Positions 52,558-61,763 of a stretch of DNA of 64,000 bases are shown here, in pieces. The notes under the pieces are model-generated. The model searched no databases. It was not told the DNA's origin and saw nothing but the letters and a program-made list of their open reading frames with translations. Location: the NCBI GenBank assembly GCA_002342685.1, contig DDQN01000062.1, forward strand, positions 1 through 64,000. The letters are read 5' to 3'. The DNA is from Vibrio sp. UBA2441 (GTDB lineage Bacteria > Pseudomonadota > Gammaproteobacteria > Enterobacterales > Vibrionaceae). The stretch's first letter is position 1. Every line of letters begins with the position of its first letter. The translations under genes and the position numbers were made by a program.

Positions 52558-54285
52558 CTACCCGTTAAACAAAATATTATCGGCGTACAATCGGTTGAAC
52601 TCCTTTACCTTTGCTAAGTTGACTAATTGCATTGATTGTAAAATTTGACTCATGTCCTGTTTTCGGTTTGAGGTTAAACCGTACTTCACTGCTCCCGCCA
52701 AAGAGGTATTTCCCTTCACGACAATTTTGTCTCTTAACTGCACCGGAAAAATCCCCACTTTAACCAGATTTTCTATCGACACATTTGAACCAAACCCACC
52801 GGATAAATAGACATGTTGTATATCCTGATATTGGCATCCGTATTCAGAAATAAGAATATCAATGGCGGTCCTCACCGCTGATTTAGCCAGTTGCAATTCA
52901 CGGACATCTTTCTGACTAAAATAGATTTCATCATTCAACATCACTTTTTGATTGTAAATCGAATCCATCATTCCAGTACCGTCGATATAACCGCTCTCTA
53001 GCAGCAGGGCGAGCAGATCAATAGCAGCAGAGCCACACAGCCCTATCGGTTCGAGACCTGCCACCGTTTCCAGTTCAAACTCTCCCTGAATACTGTGTGT
53101 CACTCTTGAGATTGCACCAGCTAGGCTCGGCATTCCACAGTCGAGATGCCCCCCCTCAAAAGCGGGACCACAAGCCGTTGATGCTGATAACATTCGATCC
53201 TGATTTCCAATTACCAGTTCTCCATTGGTACCAAGATCAACCATTAGATTAATCTGCTTGGTTCGATGCATATTCAGATAACTCACACCAGCAATGATAT
53301 CCGCGCCAATATAAGCAGAATGACCGGGTAAAACATTCACATCACAGTCTATTTTCCGACTGTAAAAAACATCTTGAAAGGAGTGAGTCGAGCTTGCTTG
53401 TTTCAGTCCGATAAAGGGACTTACTCCAATCAAAGCAGGATTAAGACGTAACAGAAAATGCAGCATGGTGGTATTACCTGTGATATTCAGCTCAACCACT
53501 CGGGTTACAGCAATCTGCTTTGATATCAGAGTAAATAGCGTTAAACAAGACTTACGAACAGCATCGCATATTTTAAAAAAATGTCCGGAGTTAGAACTGG
53601 TAATTCGGTTTATCACGTCAGCACCGAAACTGACCTGGCTGTTAAGGCACTTTTCATTAGCTAAAATCTGTTTAGTACCCGCCTCAACCGCACATAGGGC
53701 AATTGTTGTTGTGCCAATATCCAAATTCAGAATGACTGGAGGTTGATTTTTATCTGCGACAGAGACCACCTCATCATCCAGAAATATAAGGTACGGGTCA
53801 GGGATATTCCCAGAAGAACTTCCTTGCCTGGAAAGTAATTGACCCATTTTCTTTAACACGGTATGTGACAAGTAAAGATTGTAGGTTTTTTGTATGAATA
53901 ATTGGATGCTTTCCGCTTCGTCGTTAATATGATTGAGGTGAACGGTTAAAAAAGAGATTTGCCGCTCACGCTCGATTTCAGGAAACTCAAATCGGCTTTC
54001 AATATATAACGCCGATTGGTCTGTTATCGTCACTTTCGACGCTGAAAGCGAACAATAACACGCCAGTCTAAAACCTGAATCGAGTTCTGCCTGCGATAAA
54101 TGCTCAATACAATGCTCACTTGCGTCAGGCGCAAAGGATATATATTGAACCTTACACTTCCCACAGCGCCCAGCTCCATCACAAGCGGCATGACTAACAA
54201 TACCGTGAGCACGTAAAAAGGAGAGCAGGTTAGTTTCCTGCCCACCAAAACGATACGTTTGACCATTAATCTCTATTCGTTTCAT
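52558..54285 (-). CDS. Reductive activator of corrinoid proteins (2Fe-2S, ASKHA)
   Basis: RACE protein of 575 residues that uses ATP and an electron to reduce inactive Co(II) to Co(I) on a corrinoid protein. The N-terminal plant-type ferredoxin domain has C35, C41, C44 and C76 or C78. The ASKHA ATPase part includes NLDIGTTTIALCAV, MVDLGTNGELVIG and STACGPAFEGG. I take the ATG at 54285 (TTGAG before it) instead of the TTG at 54303. It is 67 bases downstream of the corrinoid protein gene. Related proteins are RamA (different cluster type) and acetogen RACE. Confidence 0.88.
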   Translation of the reverse strand: MKRIEINGQTYRFGGQETNLLSFLRAHGIVSHAACDGAGRCGKCKVQYISFAPDASEHCIEHLSQAELDSGFRLACYCSLSASKVTITDQSALYIESRFEFPEIERERQISFLTVHLNHINDEAESIQLFIQKTYNLYLSHTVLKKMGQLLSRQGSSSGNIPDPYLIFLDDEVVSVADKNQPPVILNLDIGTTTIALCAVEAGTKQILANEKCLNSQVSFGADVINRITSSNSGHFFKICDAVRKSCLTLFTLISKQIAVTRVVELNITGNTTMLHFLLRLNPALIGVSPFIGLKQASSTHSFQDVFYSRKIDCDVNVLPGHSAYIGADIIAGVSYLNMHRTKQINLMVDLGTNGELVIGNQDRMLSASTACGPAFEGGHLDCGMPSLAGAISRVTHSIQGEFELETVAGLEPIGLCGSAAIDLLALLLESGYIDGTGMMDSIYNQKVMLNDEIYFSQKDVRELQLAKSAVRTAIDILISEYGCQYQDIQHVYLSGGFGSNVSIENLVKVGIFPVQLRDKIVVKGNTSLAGAVKYGLTSNRKQDMSQILQSMQLVNLAKVKEFNRLYADNILFNG

Positions 54286-54352
54286 ATACTCAAGTGACCT
54301 CAAGATGCAGGATTCAGAGCGTCATCAACGTGTTTAGTTCAAGAAAGAACGA

Positions 54353-54988
54353 TTAACCCGGCAATAATTCGGAAATTTTTTCGGCAGCCGTAATCGCGTC
54401 AGACGTGTAATAGTCTCCACCTGATTTAGTCACAAAATCGGCAGTAACCGGCGCTCCTCCTGCCATCAGAATATACTTATCCCTTACCCCTCTGGCTTCA
54501 AACTCATCCACTACCGTTTTGATATACGGCATCGTTGTTGTTAGCAGAGCTGACATCATGACAATATCAACCTGATGCTTTTCTGCTTCCTCTACATACT
54601 TTTCAGCGGGCACATCAACACCAATATCAATCAGTTCATACCCGGCGCCTTTTACCATCATCGCAACCAGATTTTTACCAATATCATGCAAATCTCCTTT
54701 CACCGTGCCGATCAGGACTCGACCTTTGGGCTCAATACCAGCCTGACTTAAGGCCTGCTCCAGAACGTCTGTCCCAACCCCCATGGCCCGCGCTCCTATC
54801 AATACCTGTGGAACAAAAACTTCGTTTCTTTTCCAACGGTCACCCAATTCACTCATGCCAGCCAGCAAACCATCATTTAGAATGGTGACCGCTTCGATGT
54901 TTTCATTTAACGCTTGTTCTACTAACGTTTTTACTTTGTTTGCATCACCACTTTGCAGTGTGACTGAAATGTCTTTTAAAATACTCAT
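54353..54988 (-). CDS. Corrinoid methyl-carrier protein, MtaC type
   Basis: Cobalamin-binding shuttle of 211 residues. An N-terminal helical cap domain (about 1-85) precedes the Rossmann B12-binding domain. The DxHxxG motif is D99-L-H101-D-I-G104, with H101 as lower cobalt ligand, plus S146-A-L148 and G177-G178 for the nucleotide tail. It accepts a methyl group from the MtaB-type protein encoded two genes upstream and passes it to a UroD-family methyltransferase. Four bases separate it from the CobW-like gene. Confidence 0.9.
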   Translation of the reverse strand: MSILKDISVTLQSGDANKVKTLVEQALNENIEAVTILNDGLLAGMSELGDRWKRNEVFVPQVLIGARAMGVGTDVLEQALSQAGIEPKGRVLIGTVKGDLHDIGKNLVAMMVKGAGYELIDIGVDVPAEKYVEEAEKHQVDIVMMSALLTTTMPYIKTVVDEFEARGVRDKYILMAGGAPVTADFVTKSGGDYYTSDAITAAEKISELLPG

Positions 54989-54992
54989 TGCT

Positions 54993-55826
54993 CTACCTAT
55001 ATATCAATACCAGATTACTTTCAGAGGTGTGTTCTTCCTGTAACTGCCAATAATTAAACCCTGACAAGGTATAACTCACCTCAAAACTCTGCCCCTGAAT
55101 ATGTACTCTGCCTTTAGCTCTTATCAGAGTTTTTCCTTTGTTTATTAAATACTGTTCTAACTGTTTAATATTTTGGAATCGATGACAATCCAGCAGTTGG
55201 GTTTTAAATTGATGCGTTGTTAATCCCTGACTAAGACATTTAATTTCCTGCGGAATAAATAGTTTTGGGACATCTTTCTTTTCCAATTTATTCGCACGTA
55301 ATAGCAGGTTGCTATCTGGATTTATCCGTTTAACCCGAACCACGACCGAATCCAATTGCTTACATTGATCCGTCTTATTAATCACAATTGTCGTCGCCAT
55401 CCTAATTTGTTGCTGAACAAAAGGAAGGTGAGCAATTTCTGGAAAACTGGCTGCATCCACAACAACGGTTATTGATTCGATATAAAACTGTTTGGACATT
55501 TTCGGCTGATTAAACACCTCTAACAGAGTTTCGACAATGAACACCCCTGACGGCTCAATCATTAAGCGATCTAAAGACTTAATATCTGCCAATGCATTCA
55601 GTACCAAGTTCAATTCATCTTGTAATGAACAGCAAATGCATCCCTTTGAGATCTCATAAACATACTGAGCTTTATCCTGTAAACGTGCTGCATCTACATT
55701 GACGTGACCAAATTCATTCTCAATAACCGCAATATCCTGCCTGCCATTCAAATAAGCCAGACAATCTAAAAGAACTGAGGTTTTACCAGCCCCGAGAAAG
55801 CCACTAATCACATTTACCGGCAGCAT
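54993..55826 (-). CDS. CobW/G3E-family GTPase, copy 1
   Basis: Metal-chaperone-type GTPase of 277 residues. Walker A GFLGAGKT (9-16), switch ENEFG, the metal-binding CICC (63-66), Walker B-like MIEPSG and the base-binding NKTD are intact, with a C-terminal CobW_C domain (about 190-270). G3E GTPases deliver zinc, cobalt or nickel, or escort cobalamin to enzymes (MeaB, MMAA). Between genes for the corrinoid carrier and the zinc-dependent MtaB it could load zinc or gate the corrinoid. The choice is open. Confidence 0.83.
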   Translation of the reverse strand: MLPVNVISGFLGAGKTSVLLDCLAYLNGRQDIAVIENEFGHVNVDAARLQDKAQYVYEISKGCICCSLQDELNLVLNALADIKSLDRLMIEPSGVFIVETLLEVFNQPKMSKQFYIESITVVVDAASFPEIAHLPFVQQQIRMATTIVINKTDQCKQLDSVVVRVKRINPDSNLLLRANKLEKKDVPKLFIPQEIKCLSQGLTTHQFKTQLLDCHRFQNIKQLEQYLINKGKTLIRAKGRVHIQGQSFEVSYTLSGFNYWQLQEEHTSESNLVLIYR

Positions 55827-55834
55827 AAGCTTAC

Positions 55835-57214
55835 CTATAAGTCATACTTTTCAGGATTGAATTTGTCGTTCTTACACTTATCGACCATCTCTCCGATAAA
55901 GCGTTCTTCGCTATCTGGGATGCTATCTAGTTGCTGTTTCAGTACGTCGAACCACATCGTCTCTTTTTCGTCAATTTGCAGCTCACCTGACAAGCTAGCT
56001 TCCTGCAAAATATCTAACGTGGCAAAAGCAGCAACCTTTGAGCGTTCTAGCGGGCTTTCAACTGCTAAGATTTTTTTAGAAAGTTCTAAAACAACATCAG
56101 GCCTGAGCACATAGGCTTGTGGATCATAAAAACTGTCAGAATCGGCCATTAAATCACGTAATAGAAGCGCACTTTCTGGTCCCTTTTCTGTCGCTTTGTT
56201 CATTAATCGGCAGTCATAAATAAGTTGTTCTGCACTGACTGTCGGTGCCATTCCGCCCAACAGCTTGATATTTTGAATGGATTCATTGCTCCACATGTCA
56301 GCGACACAAGCTGCAATGTTTCCTACCGGACTTAAATGAGCAACCGCACTCGACTTACCTTCCATTGAGATAGGTGTACCTGTAATTGCCTTAACAAATA
56401 CCCCTTCGTAACCACAGTCTTTATGAGGGCCGACTGCACCAGCTTCTATCGCCGCCAAGCTGCGAACCGCACTTATGACTCTCACAACCGCCGCGTATAC
56501 TTTGGGGATATAGCCACGATCCGCCAACACCATCGCGGTATTAGCAAATCCGCAAGCGGTATCACCAGCAGATATAGTGCCCGTCGATGCTGCTATGCCG
56601 GAAATGCTGCTCCATAGCTGATGCATATCTCTCACCCCAAGTACACCAAGGGAGAAAATAGACTTATCCAGTTCGCAAAACATAGTCGCATCGTCATGGA
56701 TATCTTTACCACCGATGGATTCAATAGAAAGCAAATCTGCCCCTGCCTCAGCGCCAAGTTGAAAGGTTTGCATAATGGCATCCCAATGACTGCCTCTCCA
56801 CATATGGGGTGATTTCAAATCTTCACGAATGTCTACCGGAGTCAGTCTGATAGCGGATTTAAAATCATGCTCTGCTTCAAACCGATTTAGTACACTTCTG
56901 ATCTCCTGAACAATAGTCACTCCCCACTCTGGGCGATAGGTGGTCGGCGGCAATAATTCAGCTTCTATAATAAATTCTTTACAATACAGGTCGACCGCAC
57001 GTTTACAGGCATCTTCGGTCATTTCACGATACTGAGTCAGTACATCACCCATAGTACTGTCATCAATCGTCATAGGTGGCATGGTGTAATTTAACTCTGG
57101 AATAACCTGACCTGCACCAATGACTAAGCCGTTATTCAGTTTTACCGGATATAATGAGCGACCAAATATAAAGTCATTCACATTGTTATAAGCTAAGTTA
57201 TTAAAGTATTTCAC
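55835..57214 (-). CDS. mtaB: Methanol:corrinoid methyltransferase, MtaB type
   Basis: Zinc-dependent enzyme of 459 residues that activates a methyl donor (methanol in the known family) and methylates the partner corrinoid protein. It aligns from end to end with archaeal MtaB (about 461 residues). Blocks such as FGRSLYPVKL, GAGQVIPELNY, LLSIESIGGKD, ISAGDTACGFANTAM and AGAVGPHKDCGYE are shared. The three zinc ligands correspond to E165, C221 and C267. GAGTAACAAAG precedes the start. Eight bases before the first CobW-like gene. The real donor could differ from methanol. Confidence 0.9.
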   Translation of the reverse strand: MKYFNNLAYNNVNDFIFGRSLYPVKLNNGLVIGAGQVIPELNYTMPPMTIDDSTMGDVLTQYREMTEDACKRAVDLYCKEFIIEAELLPPTTYRPEWGVTIVQEIRSVLNRFEAEHDFKSAIRLTPVDIREDLKSPHMWRGSHWDAIMQTFQLGAEAGADLLSIESIGGKDIHDDATMFCELDKSIFSLGVLGVRDMHQLWSSISGIAASTGTISAGDTACGFANTAMVLADRGYIPKVYAAVVRVISAVRSLAAIEAGAVGPHKDCGYEGVFVKAITGTPISMEGKSSAVAHLSPVGNIAACVADMWSNESIQNIKLLGGMAPTVSAEQLIYDCRLMNKATEKGPESALLLRDLMADSDSFYDPQAYVLRPDVVLELSKKILAVESPLERSKVAAFATLDILQEASLSGELQIDEKETMWFDVLKQQLDSIPDSEERFIGEMVDKCKNDKFNPEKYDL

Positions 57215-57246
57215 CTTTGTTACTCCAGAGTTTTTATTAATTCAGT

Positions 57247-58278
57247 TCAACTTTCGCACTTAAATTGATGAGAATGCGTTGCGTCACGCATCGCATAATA
57301 GTTTTCTACCGGGATTAGCTCGTGCAAGTTATGACTCGATGAAACGACGTAGCCACCATCTTTGGCGCAGCCATCTATATGTTCGATGACATCTTGTTTA
57401 ACTTGATCAGTTGTCCCATGAAGCAGAACTTCTTCAATATTTATATTGCCGCTTATGGCAATCTTGTCGCCGTATTTTTTCTTTATCTGATAAATATCTT
57501 GTGCTCCACCGCAGGGATCAATCGGATTAATCAAATCCACGCCACAAGCAATAATGTCTTCCATGAAATCATCAAGCTTTCCGTCAATATGGAAGCAGGC
57601 AATTTTTCCCGCATCTTTAGTCAACTTAAATTGCTCACGCAAGAATTGAAATTCCAGCTTTTCATACGAGGCAGGATCGACCATTGACCCTGAGTTATAG
57701 ATCAAACCCGTGGCCATTTTCATTGCAACCACAGGATATTTCAGCGTAATTTCCATCTCTTTAATACAATACTCATGAACACGCTTAATAAAATCCATGA
57801 CAAAATCTTCTTCTAGTACGGATTTCATTAAGAAGTCTTGATAACCGATTGCAGACATCGTAGTAAAGGCCGCAGTCTGGGTACCACACATAACTCCCAT
57901 GCCTGTCCCATCAAGCTTATTACACAAAGTATCCAAACGACGTTCAAAGTCATTAAGATCAGGAAACCACAGATCTTTCAAAGCTGACTTGTCTTTCATT
58001 AACCCGTCAACATAGTGCAAGCGACCAACGTCATCTTTCATCTCTTTACGCCCAAGACGCCATACATGAGAAAAATAGGCGATATCATTACCCATGCGCT
58101 TATTGAGTTCGATAAAATCATCAACAGGAAGATCAGCAGCATGCATACCCATTGGAAACTGCTTTCCCATGATCTGATTAACAATATGCATATCAGGATC
58201 AATTTCCATTAAAGGTATATCTGGACGTTCAATATGATTAATCGCATCAATAAATCGACGTTTATCTGGTTGTCTCAT
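57247..58278 (-). CDS. UroD-family methyltransferase, non-classical metal site
   Basis: TIM-barrel protein of 343 residues from the uroporphyrinogen decarboxylase/MtaA/CmuA superfamily. NPIDPCGG, ISGNINIEEVLLHGTTDQVKQDV and GGYVVSSSHNLHELIPVENYYAM are typical of the corrinoid-dependent side of the family. The H-x-C zinc pair of MtaA/MtbA is H230-I-D232 here, and the later Cys is Ser/His (SSSHN). It may therefore be a demethylase for a methoxyl or methylamine-type donor or use another metal mode. It lies 32 bases upstream of mtaB. Confidence 0.8.
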   Translation of the reverse strand: MRQPDKRRFIDAINHIERPDIPLMEIDPDMHIVNQIMGKQFPMGMHAADLPVDDFIELNKRMGNDIAYFSHVWRLGRKEMKDDVGRLHYVDGLMKDKSALKDLWFPDLNDFERRLDTLCNKLDGTGMGVMCGTQTAAFTTMSAIGYQDFLMKSVLEEDFVMDFIKRVHEYCIKEMEITLKYPVVAMKMATGLIYNSGSMVDPASYEKLEFQFLREQFKLTKDAGKIACFHIDGKLDDFMEDIIACGVDLINPIDPCGGAQDIYQIKKKYGDKIAISGNINIEEVLLHGTTDQVKQDVIEHIDGCAKDGGYVVSSSHNLHELIPVENYYAMRDATHSHQFKCES

Positions 58279-58407
58279 AACAGTTTCCTACTTGATATAA
58301 TAATACTCTTTTTGTAATAACATCATTATTAGTTACACCCATATATTAATGCTGTAATTATTACAAGAAGGCTTGATATTTACATTACGAAAATCGGCTT
58401 TTATTTG

Positions 58408-59319
58408 TCATATTTGTTCATCATTGATTAAGTTATATTTCATTAATATGTCGGTAATTTTTTCTCTGGAATCCATATACGACGAATACAATATAACAAG
58501 CTTATTATCACTGAACGCTGAGGGTGATAACATAATCTGCCCTGACGCAACCTGAACGCTAAAATTACCCTCTATACAAGACATCAGCCCTTTAATTCTT
58601 AAACTGTGTTTTGCGCACTCCTTTAACGACTGGTACAAAACATGTTTACTGATGCCTGAATTCAACGTAAATGTCACTCTCTGTTGAGAAAGATCTTTAC
58701 TATCCAACATTTCGAATAAATGATTAGAGCGATATTTTCTGTCCGGCAGTGCCGAGTAATCTATCTGTCCAAACTTAGTTTTATAAATCGTCGCTTCTTC
58801 ATTTATATGTTTAATCTGACTGACGATATAGCTAGATTCACTCACAGAGACCAAATCGGTTTTATTCAGAACAATATAATCAGAAATAGATACCTGATTA
58901 ACGTAGGTTGTTGATGTATTGATAAGTTTCTCAAATTGCAACGGACACACAATACTTATGATGTTTTTCACTGATAAATAAGGGTTACTGCTTTTATCTA
59001 CGATAAAATCCAGCAGGCGAAGTAAAGATGCCGGATTCGAAAAACCACTGCTTTCGACCAGAATAACATCAATATCTAACCCGCTTAACTCAAGCATTGC
59101 TGAGACAAATTTATCACTCTTACAAGAACAAAATATCGAACCATTGTTAATCGAAATAATATGTTCATTTAGTGCTTCGAGTTGTTTTCCATCCACATCA
59201 TGTGAACCGAATTCATTGATTAACAATGCAAATCGATATTCTGAATTTCTCTCCAGAATATGAGTGATTGTCGATGTTTTACCACTACCCAGAAAACCAT
59301 TAACAACGATGATATCCAT
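58408..59319 (-). CDS. CobW/G3E-family GTPase, copy 2
   Basis: GTPase of 303 residues. Walker A GFLGSGKT (8-15), switch INEFG, VESSG and NKTD are present, as is a C-terminal CobW_C-like domain. The family CxCC motif is changed to FCSC (63-66), so the metal site differs from copy 1. Sequence similarity to copy 1 is limited to the GTPase core. It is 15 bases downstream of the UroD-thioredoxin gene, and a 129-base gap follows. Two non-identical chaperones suggest two clients or metals. Confidence 0.82.
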   Translation of the reverse strand: MDIIVVNGFLGSGKTSTITHILERNSEYRFALLINEFGSHDVDGKQLEALNEHIISINNGSIFCSCKSDKFVSAMLELSGLDIDVILVESSGFSNPASLLRLLDFIVDKSSNPYLSVKNIISIVCPLQFEKLINTSTTYVNQVSISDYIVLNKTDLVSVSESSYIVSQIKHINEEATIYKTKFGQIDYSALPDRKYRSNHLFEMLDSKDLSQQRVTFTLNSGISKHVLYQSLKECAKHSLRIKGLMSCIEGNFSVQVASGQIMLSPSAFSDNKLVILYSSYMDSREKITDILMKYNLINDEQI

Positions 59320-59334
59320 ATCAGCCTTATTTAT

Positions 59335-60720
59335 CTAATTTGTTACAGCGCATTTTTTATAATATTTAACAGAGTTGTTTATCTTTTTTTCAAGTTCGCT
59401 AATACTTGGAATAACGGATGAATAACATAATGACCCATTTAAATATAAAGAGGGAAGGTTACTCACACCCAACATAATGCAGCGTTTTATATTTTCTTTT
59501 TCGGTAAACTTACGCTCGATAACATCTATTTCATCGCCAAACTTTTCTTTTGCCAGGTTTGCTATATTCATCATATAACCACATGCCGCACAACTTTTTG
59601 AATCCAGCGTAAATACTTCCAGAAATGGTCGTTCAAGCCGTTTGTAGTTAGGCATCTCAACGTCGACATCACTTAAATCCAGCGACCTCTTGTATCCTTT
59701 TAAAGCGCTTCGTGTCTGTACCGGGTTACGAACAGCCTGAGATGCCGCAATGACATTTTCTACAGGAACGTCAAAGGGCATATCACAACCGGGAGAGATA
59801 ATCAGGTTTCCTTCAGAGCAGTTATCCAGAATATCCAATACTTCCTGCATATTGTCCTGCTGATTTCCATGCAACATGGTAATCGTTAACTGTAAGTTGC
59901 CCCCTATTACCACCTGATGACTATCGGTGATTATTTTCGCTTCAGCTATATTGATATTTTCATCGATACTTAATGAATCAGGTTTTGTTTTACACATCAC
60001 CTCTATGTTCTTGGTTGCGTCACCACAGACAAACAGCGAGGAATATACACTTTTGTCCCTTAATGAATCGAAGAGTTTTGAATAGGCATTCGAAGCAAAC
60101 TGTTCGAAATTTTCTGGAGATATTTGGGACAACAAAGGGTCTACATAAGCAATGATATCCATACCAGCTTCAATATATAGTTCTGAAACCCTTTCACACA
60201 CTTTGCCTGCAAATTCGACCAAACTCACAACATAGTCCGGACGATCAAACATATCCATAAATATGTTTGTACCTCTAAGATGACTTGCTAAGGTAAAGGG
60301 GCCACAAACTAAACCGTATAATGCCGTTGTTTCTCCAACCTCTGATTTCATGCGACGCATAACATCGAGAATCATAGGCAAGCGTCCATCGTTTTCTGTC
60401 GGTAGCATGCAATCACACGGAATAGTCGCCTCAGCACTAAGCGGATGACTTGATACTGTTGGGGGCGAATCTTCTGCCCAGAGTAGATCACAGCCCAGTA
60501 TTTCAGCTTCTATTTGTAAATCAAAAATAGCTGGTTGGCCATCTGGCTGATAAAGCTTGTTCACTTCCAGCAATGACTCGAATAACTTATCTCCATCGGT
60601 TAGTACCTGCTTAGCGGTATAACCTTTTAGCTTTCCTGAATGGATACCAGAAAATGGAACCCAGGGGGCTCTTTCTGTATTTTGATTAGAAAGTGTTCTG
60701 AACAATATTTCTTTTGACAT
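59335..60720 (-). CDS. UroD-family methyltransferase fused to a thioredoxin-fold domain
   Basis: Two-part protein of 461 residues. Residues 1-340 form a UroD/MtaA-type barrel with GPFTLASHLRG, SLFVCGDATK (C232) and LIISPGCDMP (C312). These two Cys match the zinc ligands of methylcobamide:thiol methyltransferases, although the usual His at 230 is Phe. Residues about 365-450 form a thioredoxin or glutaredoxin-like domain with CAAC (377-380) and the cis-Pro strand NLPSLYLNG. I know of no characterised enzyme with this fusion. It could use a protein thiol as methyl acceptor or keep the zinc thiolates reduced. First gene of the operon. Confidence 0.82.
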   Translation of the reverse strand: MSKEILFRTLSNQNTERAPWVPFSGIHSGKLKGYTAKQVLTDGDKLFESLLEVNKLYQPDGQPAIFDLQIEAEILGCDLLWAEDSPPTVSSHPLSAEATIPCDCMLPTENDGRLPMILDVMRRMKSEVGETTALYGLVCGPFTLASHLRGTNIFMDMFDRPDYVVSLVEFAGKVCERVSELYIEAGMDIIAYVDPLLSQISPENFEQFASNAYSKLFDSLRDKSVYSSLFVCGDATKNIEVMCKTKPDSLSIDENINIAEAKIITDSHQVVIGGNLQLTITMLHGNQQDNMQEVLDILDNCSEGNLIISPGCDMPFDVPVENVIAASQAVRNPVQTRSALKGYKRSLDLSDVDVEMPNYKRLERPFLEVFTLDSKSCAACGYMMNIANLAKEKFGDEIDVIERKFTEKENIKRCIMLGVSNLPSLYLNGSLCYSSVIPSISELEKKINNSVKYYKKCAVTN

Positions 60721-60763
60721 TAGAGATCCAACTATCGAATTATTTATTTGTTGGAGTCAATTT

Positions 60764-60800
60764 AGTCATAGTCCCGGCTTTAATATTGTGAACTATGACT
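60764..60800. promoter_or_regulatory. Perfect 9-bp inverted repeat before the corrinoid operon
   Basis: AGTCATAGT (60764-60772) and ACTATGACT (60792-60800) flank a 19-base spacer. It ends 44 bases before the operon start and lacks a T-run, so an operator fits better than a terminator. Confidence 0.5.
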
Positions 60801-60854
60801 TGTGATTTTTTAGTCGCTCAGAATTGTCAAAAATAAGCTCAGTTTGGACAGGTG

Positions 60855-61763
60855 CTATACCCAAGGCTTAGGATTTAAGGTTTCTTTTAATAATGTTATA
60901 AATCCAGAAACTCTAGCCGAACGCTCTTTTTCCGGGCTACTGAGTAACGCGACAATATCTGCATCAGGCAATTGATAGTCTGGTAGTAATCTAACTAGTT
61001 CTCCGCTGTCGATTTGTGGTTGAACATCCCACTCTGAACGCATCACGATTCCCAGCCCGTCCAAAGCCCAGTTTTTTATCACCCGCCCTTCATTACAAGC
61101 TAATTTAGGCGTTATTCTCACTACTTCACGCTTATCCGTTTTTATATTAAGAAACGACCACAAGGTAACATCTTCATTGTTCTCTCTTAGTGCCAGACAC
61201 TGGTGATCCAGCAAATCCTTCGGTGACTTGGGTGGCTTCATCAATTTTAGATACTCTGGTGAAGCACAAATAAAGCGCTGGTTTTTTGCTAATGTGATCA
61301 TTTTTAATGACGAGTCATTTAACACACCAATATAAATCACAATGTCCCACTTGTGATGGCTAGACCAGCTAGGGTTGTCTGAAAGCTCTAGTTCAATATT
61401 GAGCTGTGGGTGCTGTTTTTGGTACTCAGACAACAGCGGTGCGACAAAATCATTTCCAAAACCTAACGGTGCCAACACTCTCAATGTTCCACAGATGTGC
61501 TGTTTCCTTTCATCTATTTGTTCCTGTAACTCTTCGATGCTGCGAAGAATAGGAATTCCCCCTTCCAGCAATAACTGCCCTTCCTCGGTAAGGCTTACGG
61601 TTCTAGATGGCCTCTGAATTAAAGGCACAGAGAGTTTTTTCTCAATATGCTGTAGCCGAAGTGTGACAGATGGAGGGGTAATGTTAAGCGCGCGGGCCAC
61701 GTCCGCTAACGTATTGTGATTCGCAACCATCATGATAAACCGGAGATCATCTGTTGATATCAT
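60855..61763 (-). CDS. LysR-family transcriptional regulator
   Basis: LTTR of 302 residues. The HTH region MVANHNTLADVARALNITPPSVTLRLQHIEKKLSVPLIQR (about 12-51) is followed by an effector domain. It is upstream of and parallel to the corrinoid operon (134-base gap) and divergent from the aldolase/OCD pair (140-base gap). LTTRs usually control the divergent unit, so the pair at 61904 is the more likely target; control of the corrinoid operon is possible. Confidence 0.87.
   Translation of the reverse strand: MISTDDLRFIMMVANHNTLADVARALNITPPSVTLRLQHIEKKLSVPLIQRPSRTVSLTEEGQLLLEGGIPILRSIEELQEQIDERKQHICGTLRVLAPLGFGNDFVAPLLSEYQKQHPQLNIELELSDNPSWSSHHKWDIVIYIGVLNDSSLKMITLAKNQRFICASPEYLKLMKPPKSPKDLLDHQCLALRENNEDVTLWSFLNIKTDKREVVRITPKLACNEGRVIKNWALDGLGIVMRSEWDVQPQIDSGELVRLLPDYQLPDADIVALLSSPEKERSARVSGFITLLKETLNPKPWV

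Noticed and set aside
57379..57687. Plus-strand frame of 102 codons
   Set aside because: It is antisense to the UroD-family gene and has no ribosome site or recognisable features.
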